A stretch of 64,000 bases of DNA, taken from CAVQZA01 sp963724805 (GTDB lineage Bacteria > Actinomycetota > Thermoleophilia > Gaiellales > Gaiellaceae). A program made the position numbers and the translations under genes. Shown piece by piece: positions 51,467-60,103 of this stretch (the stretch's first letter is position 1; every line of letters starts with the position of its first letter). The notes beneath the pieces are model-generated. The model saw only the letters and a list, made by a program, of their open reading frames with translations, made no database searches and was not told the DNA's origin. The stretch is taken from assembly GCA_963724805.1 (NCBI GenBank), contig CAVRWA010000014.1, positions 1,488,001 to 1,552,000 on the forward strand. Reading direction: 5' to 3'.

Positions 51467-51850
51467 ATGGAGCCGACCGGGCGTTCGACGGAGTTCGTGG
51501 CGCTCGGCCACGCGGGCTCCGATCACTACGCGGGCCTGGAGACCTTCGCGAATCCGGGCGTGTCGGAGGTGGAGATGACGAGTGACGAGCTCACGGCACT
51601 CTGCCCGATCACCGGACAGGCCGACCTCTACACCGTCACGATCGAGTACCGGCCGCAAGCGCTCTGCCTCGAATCGAAGTCGCTCAAGCTCTACCTCGCC
51701 CGGTTCCGGAACGAAGGGCTCTTCTGCGAGGCGCTCGCCGTGAAGATCCGGGACGACATCGCCGAGACGCTCGAGCTCCCGTCCGACAGGGCCTGCGTCA
51801 CGTTGAAGCAGAAGGCGCGCGGCGGGATCACCATCGTCGCGACGGCCTGA
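51467..51850 (+). CDS. queF: NADPH-dependent 7-cyano-7-deazaguanine (preQ0) reductase
   Basis: A 127-residue type I QueF. Catalytic Cys46 and Asp53 lie in LTALCPITGQADLY, and the family pattern CLESKSLKLYLARFRNEGLFCEAL follows. It reduces preQ0 to preQ1 in queuosine biosynthesis. No queC, queD, queE, queA or tgt is in the window, so the pathway must be scattered or preQ0 imported. TAGAGT lies eight bases before the ATG, overlapping the stop of the GNAT gene. Confidence 0.95.
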   Translation: MEPTGRSTEFVALGHAGSDHYAGLETFANPGVSEVEMTSDELTALCPITGQADLYTVTIEYRPQALCLESKSLKLYLARFRNEGLFCEALAVKIRDDIAETLELPSDRACVTLKQKARGGITIVATA

Positions 51851-51855
51851 GTGGG

Positions 51856-52395
51856 CTAGAGCGCCTTCCAGTAGTAGGTCGTGTCGCAGGGCCGCCCGTC
51901 CGGATAGAGGGCGAAGTTGGGGACCACGCCGACCGTGACCCAGCCCATCCGCTCGTAGAGCCGCGAGGCGTCGCCGCCCGTCACCGCGTCCAGCACGAGC
52001 AGCGTCTTGCCCTCCGCGCGCGCCTCGGCCTCCGCGCCCTCCATCAGGAGCCTGGCGATCCCGCGCTTGCGGGCCGAGCGGTGGACGAGGAGCTTCACGA
52101 GCTCGCCGCGATGCGGCTGGTTCGGCATCAGGGCGAGGACCACCTGGACCGTGCCGACCAGGTAGCCGTTGACAAACGCGCCGAGAACCAGCCGGCGGCC
52201 CTGCTCGACCTCGGCCGCCCAGGCCTCGTAAGCCTCGCGCGCATGTGCGTGCGAGAACGGCGCCATGTAGCCGACCGAGGCGCCTCCCGCGACACAGTCG
52301 AACAGGACGGCCGCGAGCGCGTCGAGCTGCGCGCGCACCTCGGCCACGTCGAGGCGGCGGATCTCGATCTGCTCGGCCGCGGGCATCGGGGTCAA
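51856..52395 (-). CDS. GNAT acetyltransferase
   Basis: A 179-residue acetyltransferase with GTVQVVLALMPNQPHRGELVKLLVHRSARKRGIARLLMEGAE spanning motif A (RSARKRGIARLL), and VLDAVTGGDASRLYERMGWVTVGVVPNFAL at the C-terminus. The pattern is close to phosphinothricin or streptothricin-type enzymes, but the substrate is not predictable. It is convergent with queF. Confidence 0.87.
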   Translation of the reverse strand: MTPMPAAEQIEIRRLDVAEVRAQLDALAAVLFDCVAGGASVGYMAPFSHAHAREAYEAWAAEVEQGRRLVLGAFVNGYLVGTVQVVLALMPNQPHRGELVKLLVHRSARKRGIARLLMEGAEAEARAEGKTLLVLDAVTGGDASRLYERMGWVTVGVVPNFALYPDGRPCDTTYYWKAL

Positions 52396-52402
52396 TTCTC
52401 GC

Positions 52403-53089
52403 TCACCGACGGCGGGTGACGAACACGTACTCGCCGCTCTCGTCGTCGAGCGGTGTCCGGTCGAAATCGCCGTAGAGGGCCTCGACCTCGAGCCCCGCGA
52501 CGTCGGCGAGCCCCAGCCACTCGTTCTTGGTCGCCCACCACAGAGAGCTCGTCCCGCCGTCGTCGAGGGTGATGTCGATCCGGTTGTCGCCTACCGCGTA
52601 CCGCAGCGTGTGTGGAACGGGCTCGTCATGGTGCTGCCCGTCCAGGCGCGCCGCAACCTTGTGGTCGAAGGCGAAGGCGTTCCACGCGAACCGCCCGCCC
52701 GGCCGGAGCGAGGCGGCGACGCGCTCGAAGGTCCGTCGCCGGTCGGCCCAGGTCGGCAGGTGAAGGAGCGCACGGAACGGGCAGTAGATCAGCGCCGCCG
52801 GCTCGTCGAGCTCGAGCTCGCGCATGTCGCCCTCGCGCAGATCGAGCTCCACACCCGCCTCGGCGGCGTTGATGCGCGCCTGCTCGAGCATCGCCGGCGA
52901 GAAGTCGATCCCGACGACGCGCCGGCCGGTCTCGCGCGCGACCGGGATCGCGACGCGTCCGTTTCCGACGGCGAGCTCGACGAGCAACCCGTCGGCCTCG
53001 CGCGCGAGCTCGACGTAGAACGGCACGTCCTCCGTCATGTGCGCCGACCACTCCTCGTACCGGCTCGCGAACGCCTCGGCCCAGCTCAT
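52403..53089 (-). CDS. SAM-dependent class I methyltransferase
   Basis: A 228-residue methyltransferase. Motif I is LVELAVGNGRVAIPVA, motif II IDFSPAMLEQARINAAE, and the acidic residue is in LREGDMRELEL. The region PAALIYCPFRALLHLPTW corresponds to motif IV. The methyl acceptor is unknown. The ATG is six bases after TAGCAT (minus strand, 53096-53101), so the mRNA is probably leaderless. Confidence 0.88.
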   Translation of the reverse strand: MSWAEAFASRYEEWSAHMTEDVPFYVELAREADGLLVELAVGNGRVAIPVARETGRRVVGIDFSPAMLEQARINAAEAGVELDLREGDMRELELDEPAALIYCPFRALLHLPTWADRRRTFERVAASLRPGGRFAWNAFAFDHKVAARLDGQHHDEPVPHTLRYAVGDNRIDITLDDGGTSSLWWATKNEWLGLADVAGLEVEALYGDFDRTPLDDESGEYVFVTRRR

Positions 53090-53130
53090 CCCGTGATGCT
53101 ACGACACGGCTTCTGCTGCACAATCCCTCC
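53090..53130. promoter_or_regulatory. Divergent leaderless promoters between methyltransferase and AhpD-like gene
   Basis: In a 41-base gap, ATGCTA (53096-53101) is a TAGCAT minus-10 for the minus-strand gene and CACAAT (53119-53124) a weaker minus-10 for the plus-strand gene. Each ends six bases before its start codon. Confidence 0.5.
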
Positions 53131-53631
53131 ATGGCGACCAACTACGAACGGGCATTCGCGAAACGGCCGGAAGTCCTCGCCGCCTGGATGCAGCTGAACG
53201 GTGCGATCAAGGCGGGAATGGACCTGCGGCGCTACGAGCTGGCGACGCTCGCTGCGGCGCGGCGGCTCCGCTCGAGCTACTGCTGCCTCGCCCACGGCAC
53301 GGTCCTGCTGGAGCGCTTCGGCGAGCCCGTGCGCGAGATCGCGCTCGACCACCGTGCCGCGGGCCTCGACGAGGTCGATGTCGCGGTCATGGACCTGGCC
53401 GAGCGCGTCGTCGACGACGCCGCCTCGATCGGCGACGAAGACCTTCAGCCGCTCCGCGACCTCGGGCTCTCGGAGACGGAGATCATGGACGTCGTCCTCG
53501 CCGCCGCCGCGCGCTGCTTCTTCTCGAAGACGCTCGACGGGATCGGCGTGCGCCCCGACGCGAGCTACCGCGACCTGGAGCCGGAACTGCTCGACGTGCT
53601 CGTCGTCGGACGGCCGATCGCCGAGGCCTGA
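53131..53631 (+). CDS. AhpD/carboxymuconolactone decarboxylase-family protein
   Basis: A 166-residue helical protein with the AhpD-type active-site pattern SSYCCLAHGTVL, where two adjacent Cys and a His take the place of the CxxC...H core. It likely acts as a peroxide- or disulfide-handling enzyme, or as a decarboxylase. It is the first of seven closely spaced plus-strand genes up to 56.5 kb. Confidence 0.85.
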   Translation: MATNYERAFAKRPEVLAAWMQLNGAIKAGMDLRRYELATLAAARRLRSSYCCLAHGTVLLERFGEPVREIALDHRAAGLDEVDVAVMDLAERVVDDAASIGDEDLQPLRDLGLSETEIMDVVLAAAARCFFSKTLDGIGVRPDASYRDLEPELLDVLVVGRPIAEA

Positions 53632-53632
53632 A

Positions 53633-53941
53633 GTGCTCGAGCTCAGGCCGAACTGCGAGCTGTGCGACAGGGACCTGCCGCCCGAGGCGTCCGACGCGCG
53701 CATCTGCTCGTACGAGTGCACGTTCTGCGCCGCCTGCGTCGAGGAGGTGCTCCACGACGTGTGTCCGAACTGCGGCGGCGGCTTCCAGGTGCGGCCGATC
53801 CGGCCGGCGCGGGCGTGGCGGGAGGGCACGGGCCTCGCCAACGACCCGCCGGGTGAGCGTCGCCGCCACACGCCTTACAGCCGCGAGGAGCTAGGGTCGT
53901 TCGCCGAGACCCTGCGCCACGTCCCACCCGGCGAGCGCTAG
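53633..53941 (+). CDS. DUF1272-family zinc-ribbon-like protein
   Basis: A 102-residue protein. The first 60 residues hold a Cys-rich domain (LRPNCELCDRDLPP, ICSYECTFCAACVEEVL, VCPNCGGGFQVRP) that matches DUF1272, with likely two zinc sites. A basic C-terminal tail follows. The GTG start is one base after the AhpD-like stop. Confidence 0.87.
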   Translation: MLELRPNCELCDRDLPPEASDARICSYECTFCAACVEEVLHDVCPNCGGGFQVRPIRPARAWREGTGLANDPPGERRRHTPYSREELGSFAETLRHVPPGER

Positions 53942-53966
53942 AGGAAAAGGCGGAAAGGAGATAGTC

Positions 53967-54344
53967 ATGGCGCCGGTAACGCAAGTCGGAAGGGTGATGG
54001 TCCCGGTCCGCGACCAGGACGCAGCGATCGCGTTCTACACGGGGATGCTCGGCTTCGGGCTCGTCGCCGACGTTCCCTTCGGCGACGGCGAGCGCTGGGT
54101 CGAGGTCGCGCCGCCGATGGGCGGGGCGGCCCTTGCGCTGGTCCCCTCGCGCGGCGAGTACCAGGCGGGGCGCATGACCGGCATCGCACTCGAGACGACG
54201 GACGCGCGCGCCGCCCACCAGGACCTGAAGGGGAAGGGCGTCGACGTCGACGCGGAGCTGATGGGCGGAGACGGCACGGTGCCGCTGCTGTTCACCTTCC
54301 GCGACCACGACGCGAACTCGTTGATGATCGTCGAGAGTGCCTGA
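53967..54344 (+). CDS. VOC-superfamily (glyoxalase/bleomycin resistance-like) protein
   Basis: A 125-residue VOC protein with paired beta-alpha-beta-beta-beta units: MVPVRDQDAAIAFYTGMLGF and later VPLLFTFRDHDANSLMIVES. The metal ligands of canonical glyoxalase I are only partly present (Glu near the end). GGAAAGGAG precedes the ATG. The substrate is unknown. Confidence 0.85.
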   Translation: MAPVTQVGRVMVPVRDQDAAIAFYTGMLGFGLVADVPFGDGERWVEVAPPMGGAALALVPSRGEYQAGRMTGIALETTDARAAHQDLKGKGVDVDAELMGGDGTVPLLFTFRDHDANSLMIVESA

Positions 54345-54348
54345 GCCG

Positions 54349-55089
54349 ATGTCGGAGCACTACGGCGCCCGGTTCTTCGGCGAGCGCGAGGCGGCGGTCT
54401 ACGACGACCTCGCGGGCGACATGTTCGAGCCTGGTGTCGTCACCCCGGCCGTGGACCTGCTCGCCGACCTGGCGGGCGAGGGCAGGGCGCTGGAGCTCGG
54501 GATCGGCACGGGTCGGATCGCGCTTCCGCTGGCCGAACGCGGTGTGCGGGTCCACGGGATCGACGCCTCGGAGGCGATGGTGGCCAGGTTGCGCGCAAAG
54601 CCCGGAGGCGCGGAGCTCGACGTCACCATCGGCGATTTCGCGACGACCCGGGTCGAGGGTCGTTTCTCGCTCGTCTACGTCGTGTTCAACACGATCTACA
54701 ACCTGGCGACGCAGGACGAGCAGGTCGCATGCTTCCGGAACGCCGCAGCGCATCTCGACCCCGGAGGAAGCTTCGTCGTCGAGCTCGAAGTGCCGGACTT
54801 GCAGAGGCTCCCTCCCGGCCAGAACACCAGCGTGATCGGGGTCGACGCACGCCGCATCTCGTTCGACGTCTACGACGTGGTCACGCAGCGGCTTGCCTCT
54901 CATCACTTCGTCGTGAGTGGGGAGCGGATCGACTCCTACCCGTCGGAGGGCCGCTACGCCTGGCCCGCGGAGCTCGACCTGATGGCCCGCCTTGCCGGCC
55001 TGAGCCTGCGCGAGCGCTGGGCCGGCTGGAAGCGGGAGCCGTTCACGAGCGACAGCCGCTCGCACGTATCCGTCTACGTGAAGCCGTGA
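54349..55089 (+). CDS. SAM-dependent class I methyltransferase
   Basis: A 246-residue methyltransferase with motif I ALELGIGTGRIALPLAERG, the following IDASEAMVARLRAK, the acidic loop TIGDFATTRVEG, and VVFNTIYNLATQDEQV. The ATG given is the best family start; a GTG four codons earlier overlaps the VOC gene. The stop overlaps the next GTG, coupling it to the flavin-binding protein. Confidence 0.87.
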   Translation: MSEHYGARFFGEREAAVYDDLAGDMFEPGVVTPAVDLLADLAGEGRALELGIGTGRIALPLAERGVRVHGIDASEAMVARLRAKPGGAELDVTIGDFATTRVEGRFSLVYVVFNTIYNLATQDEQVACFRNAAAHLDPGGSFVVELEVPDLQRLPPGQNTSVIGVDARRISFDVYDVVTQRLASHHFVVSGERIDSYPSEGRYAWPAELDLMARLAGLSLRERWAGWKREPFTSDSRSHVSVYVKP

Positions 55090-55511
55090 CCGAGACCTGG
55101 ATCGAAGGCGTGCGTTCCCTCCTGGAGGCTCCCTCGCCTGCCGTGCTGACGACGTATCGGAAGGACGGCGGCGCGCTCGTCTCGCCGGTCTGGTTTCGCT
55201 GGCACGACGGAGGGTTCGAGGTGGTGATCGCCGAGGGCGATCTCAAGCTCCGGCACCTGGCCGGAGACCCACGGTGTGTGCTCGTCGTCTTCGAGGCCGT
55301 TCGACCGTTCCGCGGCGTCGAGGTTCGCGGCGCGGCGGAGCTGGTCGAATGCGACGTCGGTCCGGTGCGAGCGGCCATCGCGGAGCGCTACCTCGGAGCG
55401 GCCGACGGCGAGCGGTTCGCGGCCGAGCGGAGCTCCAAGCCGGGAGTCCTGCTTCGGCTTGTCCCCGACAATCCGCGTGTCTGGGACCTGTCGGGAATCC
55501 TGCCGGACTAA
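55086..55511 (+). CDS. Pyridoxamine 5'-phosphate oxidase-like FMN/F420-binding protein
   Basis: A 141-residue split-barrel flavin/F420-binding protein. The pattern SPAVLTTYRKDGGALVSPVWFRW is typical of actinobacterial F420-dependent reductases (PPOX class), with RPFRGVEVRGAAELVE in the middle. It may reduce a substrate made by the coupled methyltransferase. The GTG overlaps the methyltransferase stop. Confidence 0.87.
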   Translation: MTETWIEGVRSLLEAPSPAVLTTYRKDGGALVSPVWFRWHDGGFEVVIAEGDLKLRHLAGDPRCVLVVFEAVRPFRGVEVRGAAELVECDVGPVRAAIAERYLGAADGERFAAERSSKPGVLLRLVPDNPRVWDLSGILPD

Positions 55512-55527
55512 CCGAGAGGCGGTCGAG

Positions 55528-55758
55528 ATGGGACAGCAACCCGCAGCGCCCGGCTTCGTGGTTCTGCGTCAGGTGGCGAAGGACGAGTGGCAGTTCCTGG
55601 GGGAGGTGTCGAGGAAGCGAGGTCTCCCTGCCCGGGCTGCACGCACGCAGGCGATCCTCGAGGCGACGAAGGGCGCGGCGAAGGAGGGCGAGGCCTACGC
55701 AGCAGTCCTTCGAAGCGAGTGGAAGGTCGCACTGGACTGGGCTCCACCGAACGCATGA
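55528..55758 (+). CDS. Small conserved protein of unknown function
   Basis: A 76-residue protein: FVVLRQVAKDEWQFLGEVSRK followed by LPARAARTQAILEATKGAAKEGEAYAAVLRSEW. The ending with WKVALDW I have seen as a recurrent small family in Solirubrobacterales-type genomes. It may be a two-strand plus helix domain. Its ATG lies 16 bases after the upstream stop, and its stop overlaps the following methyltransferase ATG. Confidence 0.68.
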   Translation: MGQQPAAPGFVVLRQVAKDEWQFLGEVSRKRGLPARAARTQAILEATKGAAKEGEAYAAVLRSEWKVALDWAPPNA

Positions 55759-56495
55759 CGAGCTGGCTCGACGACCCGGAGGCCGTCGCGGAGGAGTACG
55801 CCTCGGAGGCGGCGCTGCGCGAGCGCCTGCTCGCCTTCCGCGAGCTCGCCGAGGGCCCGGACGACGAGGAGATCCTGCGGGAGCGGATCCTTGCCGCGCG
55901 CCCCCGGCGCCTGCTCGACGCCGGGTCGGGGCTGGGCGACCTCTGCGTGTGGGCGGAGGCCGAGCTCGACGCCGAGGTCGTCGCAGTCGACTCCTCGCCG
56001 CGGATGGTCGAGCTGGCCGCGCAGGCCGGTATCAGGGCGGTCCTGGCCGACATCAGGGAGCTGCCGTTCGCCGACGCCTCGTTCGACTGTGCCGTCGCGA
56101 GCTCCGTGCTCTACCACGTGCCCGACCCGGAAACGGCGATTGCCGAGCTGGCGCGTGCCCTCACCGACCACGGAGTGCTGCTGGCGTCGACCGGAAGCGA
56201 CGACGAGGAGGCGCGGCGCCTCGCGTGGGCGTCGCTCTTCGACGAGGCGATACCCGTGGCTCCGCCGCTCTCCTTCAGCCGCGAGAACGGACACGACCTC
56301 CTCCTTCGCCATTTCCACGACGTCGAGCAGATCGACTGCGACGTTGTCCTCGTCTTCCCGACGCGCGCACGGCTCGTCCGCTACGTGGAGGCGCTCCCAC
56401 TCGCCAGGGAGGCCGCAGGGCGAGTACCCGAGCTCGCGGAACCGTTTCGTCTCCCGTCAAAGGCGACCGTCTTCCAGGCAAGCACGCCAAGATAG
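55755..56495 (+). CDS. SAM-dependent class I methyltransferase (UbiE/Methyltransf_11 type)
   Basis: A 246-residue methyltransferase. Motif I is RLLDAGSGLGDLCVWAEAE, motif II VVAVDSSPRMVELAAQAG, then the Methyltransf_11 pattern LADIRELPFADASFDCAVASSVLYHVPDPE. Its stop faces the neighbouring frameshifted methyltransferase after 19 bases. It ends the plus-strand operon started at 53131. Confidence 0.88.
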   Translation: MTSWLDDPEAVAEEYASEAALRERLLAFRELAEGPDDEEILRERILAARPRRLLDAGSGLGDLCVWAEAELDAEVVAVDSSPRMVELAAQAGIRAVLADIRELPFADASFDCAVASSVLYHVPDPETAIAELARALTDHGVLLASTGSDDEEARRLAWASLFDEAIPVAPPLSFSRENGHDLLLRHFHDVEQIDCDVVLVFPTRARLVRYVEALPLAREAAGRVPELAEPFRLPSKATVFQASTPR

Positions 56496-56514
56496 ACACG
56501 TCGGACGGCGTAGT

Positions 56515-57331
56515 TCAGGAATCTCCTCCGGACGGACGGCCCCAGACGATCGTCGCGGTCATGTCGAGGTCGAACCTGCCGTCACACTCGGCGACCGTTC
56601 CCTCCCGAACGAGCGCGCGGATCACGCCTTCGACTTCCTCGTCGAACGCCGGGACCTCGTCCGCGCTCATTCGTTCGACGTCGAATCCGCTCTGGGAGTG
56701 GTGGCAGCCGACGATCTCGTCGAGCGTCGGGCGCCAGCCGGTGGGAGCGGTCGTGTGGTCTCCGGCTCGCACGAAGACGCCTCGCCGCTCCAGCTCGACG
56801 ATCGGGTCGAGCGGGCGGAACTCTCGATTCGCAGCAAACCGTTCGTAGATCGGGCCGAAGCGGCGTTTGAGCTCCGGGGCTCTGAACCAGTTGCGAGCGA
56901 CGATGGCGAGCCGACCGTGGGGGGCCAGGACCGTCGCAAAGCGCGCAAAGACGACCTGCCAGTCGAACCAGTGCACACTGTCTCCGGCGACCACCAGGTC
57001 GTAGGGGCCGTCCAGCTGAACGTCCTCGATCGGTCCCGCGCAGCCAGACGAGATTCGAGGCAGCCCCGCCCGCGCGTCGTCGGCCCTCGGCGATCATGCG
57101 CGGGGAGAGGTCGACCGCGTCGACGCGCCCCACCAGTGGGGCCAGCGGCCTTGCGATGTCTCCCGGTCCGCAGCCGGCGTCGAGCACCACTCCGGCGGGC
57201 CCGGCCAGCGAGGCGAGGAACGTGAACAGCGCGGCCGGGTACTCGGGCCGGAACCTGTAGTTCTCGACGACGGAGGGATCGTCGAACCACTCCGCGTACC
57301 TCCGATCCCACCCGCTCGGCTTGGGCTCCAC
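56515..57331 (-). CDS. SAM-dependent methyltransferase interrupted by a frameshift near 57.04 kb
   Basis: A class I methyltransferase of about 271 residues in two frames. The 5' part has FDDPSVVENYRFRPEYPAALF and motif I VVLDAGCGPGDIARPLAP, and the 3' part YDLVVAGDSVHWFDWQVV through a proper C-terminus. One base near 57030-57045 breaks the frame; removing one base restores VWLRG-PIEDVQLDGPYDLVV. The GTG start is seven bases after a TAGCAT box. The rest is intact, so sequencing error or recent mutation are both possible. Confidence 0.8.
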
Positions 57332-57392
57332 CGTCGCGATGCTAACCGCCGGTCGAACAGGAGCGAGTCGCGCGCTGCGGAATGGAGACGGC

Positions 57393-57809
57393 ATGAAGGT
57401 CCAGCGGATCTGCTTCCTCGGTACCCGCACGGGGAGCTTCGAAGCGACCGCAGCCCTGTTTCGAGACGTCCTCGGCCTGCACAACGTCCATGCCGAGCCC
57501 GGCTGGTCGATCTTCCAACTCCCGTCCGGGCGAAGCGACTACGTCGAGGTCTTCGGCCCGGAGCACGAGAACGCGAGCCTGTTCCCGGCCGAGGTCCGCG
57601 AGGGGATCGTCGTTGCCTTCGCCGTGGACGACATCGTCGGCGCCCGTGAGGAGCTTGCGGCCGCGGAGGTCGAACTGGTCGGCGACCTCGTCTGGGCAAA
57701 CGACCTGTTCGACAATCCGAGCCTGGAGGGCTACGGCTGGTTCTTCTTCCGGGGCCCCGACGGGAACGTCTACGTGATGCAGCAGGACAGCCGACCGGTC
57801 GCGACCTGA
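57393..57809 (+). CDS. VOC-superfamily protein
   Basis: A 138-residue VOC protein: MKVQRICFLGTRTGSFEATAALFRDVLGLHN then the second unit VVAFAVDDIVGAREELAAAEVELVGDLVW and GYGWFFFRGPDGNVYVMQQD. The late Glu ligand is missing (VYVMQQD), so a metal-free binding role is possible. An upstream in-frame extension is excluded by the GGAGACGGC site before this ATG. Confidence 0.85.
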   Translation: MKVQRICFLGTRTGSFEATAALFRDVLGLHNVHAEPGWSIFQLPSGRSDYVEVFGPEHENASLFPAEVREGIVVAFAVDDIVGAREELAAAEVELVGDLVWANDLFDNPSLEGYGWFFFRGPDGNVYVMQQDSRPVAT

Positions 57810-57892
57810 CGGGACGGGTCGCCTGACGCCGGCCGCGCGCGGTCGAGACAATAGGAGGGCCGTCATGGTGCGACTCCGGAAAGAGGTGCGGA

Positions 57893-58276
57893 ATGGGTTC
57901 GTGGCCGAGTGGGATTCGTGCGATCACCTTGTTCGTCGAGGAACTGGACGACGCCAAGCAGTTCTACCGGGATGTGTTCGGCCTGCCGGTGATGTTCGAG
58001 GACGACAACTCGGCCGTGTTCGACTTCGGGAACACGCTCATCAACCTGCTGAAGACCACAGCGGCACCGGGGCTGATCGCGCCTGCAGCGGTGGCCGGTA
58101 GCGAGGCCGGATCCCGCCTTCAGTTCACCATCGAGGTGGACGACGTCGATGCGATGTGCGCCGAGCTGGCGGCACGCGGAGTGACGCTGTTGAACGGCCC
58201 GATGGATCGGCCCTGGGGGATACGAACCGCAAGTTTCATGGATCCCGGCGGCCACATCTGGGAGATCGCGAAGTAG
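57893..58276 (+). CDS. VOC-superfamily protein
   Basis: A 127-residue VOC protein with ITLFVEELDDAKQFYRDVFGLPVMFEDDN and a C-terminal FMDPGGHIWEIAK, where His and Glu ligands are kept. It resembles glyoxalase/fosfomycin-resistance type proteins. It is separate from the preceding VOC gene by 83 bases, and its start ATG is uncertain. Confidence 0.83.
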   Translation: MGSWPSGIRAITLFVEELDDAKQFYRDVFGLPVMFEDDNSAVFDFGNTLINLLKTTAAPGLIAPAAVAGSEAGSRLQFTIEVDDVDAMCAELAARGVTLLNGPMDRPWGIRTASFMDPGGHIWEIAK

Positions 58277-58401
58277 CCCACGGTGCTCCTCGAGAGTGCG
58301 GGGAGTCTCTCTGAGGGGTGGAAAAGCCGCAGTAGGGCGCCGGACTTCTTCCGGATGTGCGTAGCTCGAGCGCGCGTGAGCATGTGTGCGTGCAACCGGT
58401 C

Positions 58402-59283
58402 GTGTCAGCAGTCGAGCTGACGAAGCGCTTCGGCGAGATCATTGCCGTCAGCGATCTTTCCTTCGAACTGGAGGCGGGCAGCGTCACCGGCTTCCTCGGC
58501 CCGAACGGCGCCGGCAAGACGACGACGCTGCGAATGCTGCTCGGGCTGGCCAAGCCCACCCGTGGCCACGCGCTCGTCTTCGGCCACCCCTTCGCCGAGC
58601 TCGAGCGGCCGGGGGCTCGCGTCGGCGCCGTGCTCGACTCCGCAGACCTGCACCCGGGACGAACGGGACGCGATCACCTGCGGGTCCTGGCTCCCGTCGC
58701 TCACGTGTCGCCGGGTCGCGTCGAGGAGGTGCTGGCGCTGGTCGACCTGACGGAGGCGGCCGGTCGCCGGGTGGGCGGCTACTCGCTCGGCATGTGTCAG
58801 CGCCTGAGCCTCGCCGCTGCCCTGCTCGGCGATCCGGAGCTCCTGATCCTCGACGAGCCCGCCAACGGCCTCGACCCCGAGGGGATGCGCTGGCTGCGCG
58901 ATTTCTTGCGCGCATTCGCTGCGCAGGGCAGGACGGTCTTCGTCTCGAGCCACCACCTGGCAGAGGTCGCGCAGACGGTCGACAGGGTCGTGATCATCAA
59001 CCGCGGCCGTCTGGTCGTCGAGTCGCCGTTGAGCGAGCTCACCGCCCGTCTCGCCGGGACGGTTCGCGTCGTCGCTGCCCGGCCCGACGCCCTCGAGAGG
59101 GCGCTGCACGACGCAGGTGTCGCAACCGAGCGCGACAACGGAACGTTGCACATCCATGGGGTGACCGCCGACCGGGTCGGAGAGATCGCGCTGTCGGCGC
59201 ACGTCGAGCTGCGCGAGCTCGTAGCCGAGTCGTCGTCGCTCGAAGACGTGTTCCTCGAGCTGACCGCGGAGCCACCGTCATGA
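58402..59283 (+). CDS. ABC transporter ATP-binding protein (BcrA/CcmA type)
   Basis: A 293-residue ATPase with Walker A FLGPNGAGKTTTLRMLLG, signature YSLGMCQRLSLAAALLG, Walker B LLILDEPANGLDPEGM, the His switch in SSHHLAEVAQTV, and a C-terminal extension of about 80 residues like those of bacitracin and lantibiotic exporters. The start is uncertain: GTG at 58402 gives VSAVELTKRFG, and an in-frame GTG at 58357 adds 15 residues. It pairs with the next gene. Confidence 0.9.
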   Translation: MSAVELTKRFGEIIAVSDLSFELEAGSVTGFLGPNGAGKTTTLRMLLGLAKPTRGHALVFGHPFAELERPGARVGAVLDSADLHPGRTGRDHLRVLAPVAHVSPGRVEEVLALVDLTEAAGRRVGGYSLGMCQRLSLAAALLGDPELLILDEPANGLDPEGMRWLRDFLRAFAAQGRTVFVSSHHLAEVAQTVDRVVIINRGRLVVESPLSELTARLAGTVRVVAARPDALERALHDAGVATERDNGTLHIHGVTADRVGEIALSAHVELRELVAESSSLEDVFLELTAEPPS

Positions 59284-60011
59284 TCGACCAGCTTCGCTCG
59301 GAGTTGCGCAAGATGCGCACGACCAAGACGGCGGTCTTGCTGCTCGTCGCCGCCGTGGCCCTGACAATTCTCGGCGTCTCCATCGAGGGACTGTCGCCCG
59401 CCCTCGAAAAGCTGGCGCAGGTGGATCAGCAGCGAACGCTCCTGGGCGCGGGGGCCACGGCCGGGTTCTTCGCCACGCTCGCCGGTGTGATCACCGTCAC
59501 GGGCGAGTTCCGATACGGGACGATCCGCCCGACGCTGCTCTTCGAGCCGCGCCGTCGTGTCGTCCTCGCGGCGAAACTCGCGGTGGCCGCGCTCGCGGGC
59601 GTCCTGTTCGCCGTCGTCTGCATGGGCGTGTCCCTGTGCGGCGGTTTGGCCATTCTCGCCGCGCGCGACGTCAACGTCGCGCTGACAGGCGCCGACACGC
59701 TGGCGTTGGTGTTCGGAGCCGCCGCGGCCGCCGCGCTCGGCGGGATGCTGGGCGTCACGGTCGGGGCACTGATCCGCAACCAGGTCGGCGCCGTCGTCGC
59801 GGTCGTCGCCTATGCCTTCCTGGTCGACGCCGTGCTCTTCGCAGCCGTCCCGTCGGTCGGCCGCTATCTGCCGGGCAAGGCCGGCGACGCGCTCGCCGGG
59901 CAGCCCGTCGAGCACCTCCTCACGCCGGGCCCAGGCGCCGCGGTGCTCGTGGCGTGGACGCTCGTCTTCACCGCCGCGGCGACGGCGCGAACCGAGCGCA
60001 GCGATACCTGA
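59280..60011 (+). CDS. ABC-2 type permease
   Basis: A 243-residue membrane protein with six helices and the typical start MIDQLRSELRKMRTTKTAVLLL, plus GEFRYGTIRPTLLFEPRR, an ABC-2 coupling segment. With the ATPase it forms a BcrAB-like exporter. The ATG shares bases with the ATPase stop (TCATGA). Confidence 0.88.
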   Translation: MIDQLRSELRKMRTTKTAVLLLVAAVALTILGVSIEGLSPALEKLAQVDQQRTLLGAGATAGFFATLAGVITVTGEFRYGTIRPTLLFEPRRRVVLAAKLAVAALAGVLFAVVCMGVSLCGGLAILAARDVNVALTGADTLALVFGAAAAAALGGMLGVTVGALIRNQVGAVVAVVAYAFLVDAVLFAAVPSVGRYLPGKAGDALAGQPVEHLLTPGPGAAVLVAWTLVFTAAATARTERSDT

Positions 60012-60103
60012 CGACGAGCCGGTCGCGGCAGTCCGAAACTGGTGCACGGCGACCTCCGGATCGCCTGTCAGGGCACGAGGGCGTGCCAGAATCGCGAGTC
60101 GTG

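Noticed and set aside
57865..58101. Small plus-strand frame overlapping the second VOC gene
   Set aside because: It is in another frame of a well-supported VOC gene and has no recognisable domain beyond its first few residues.
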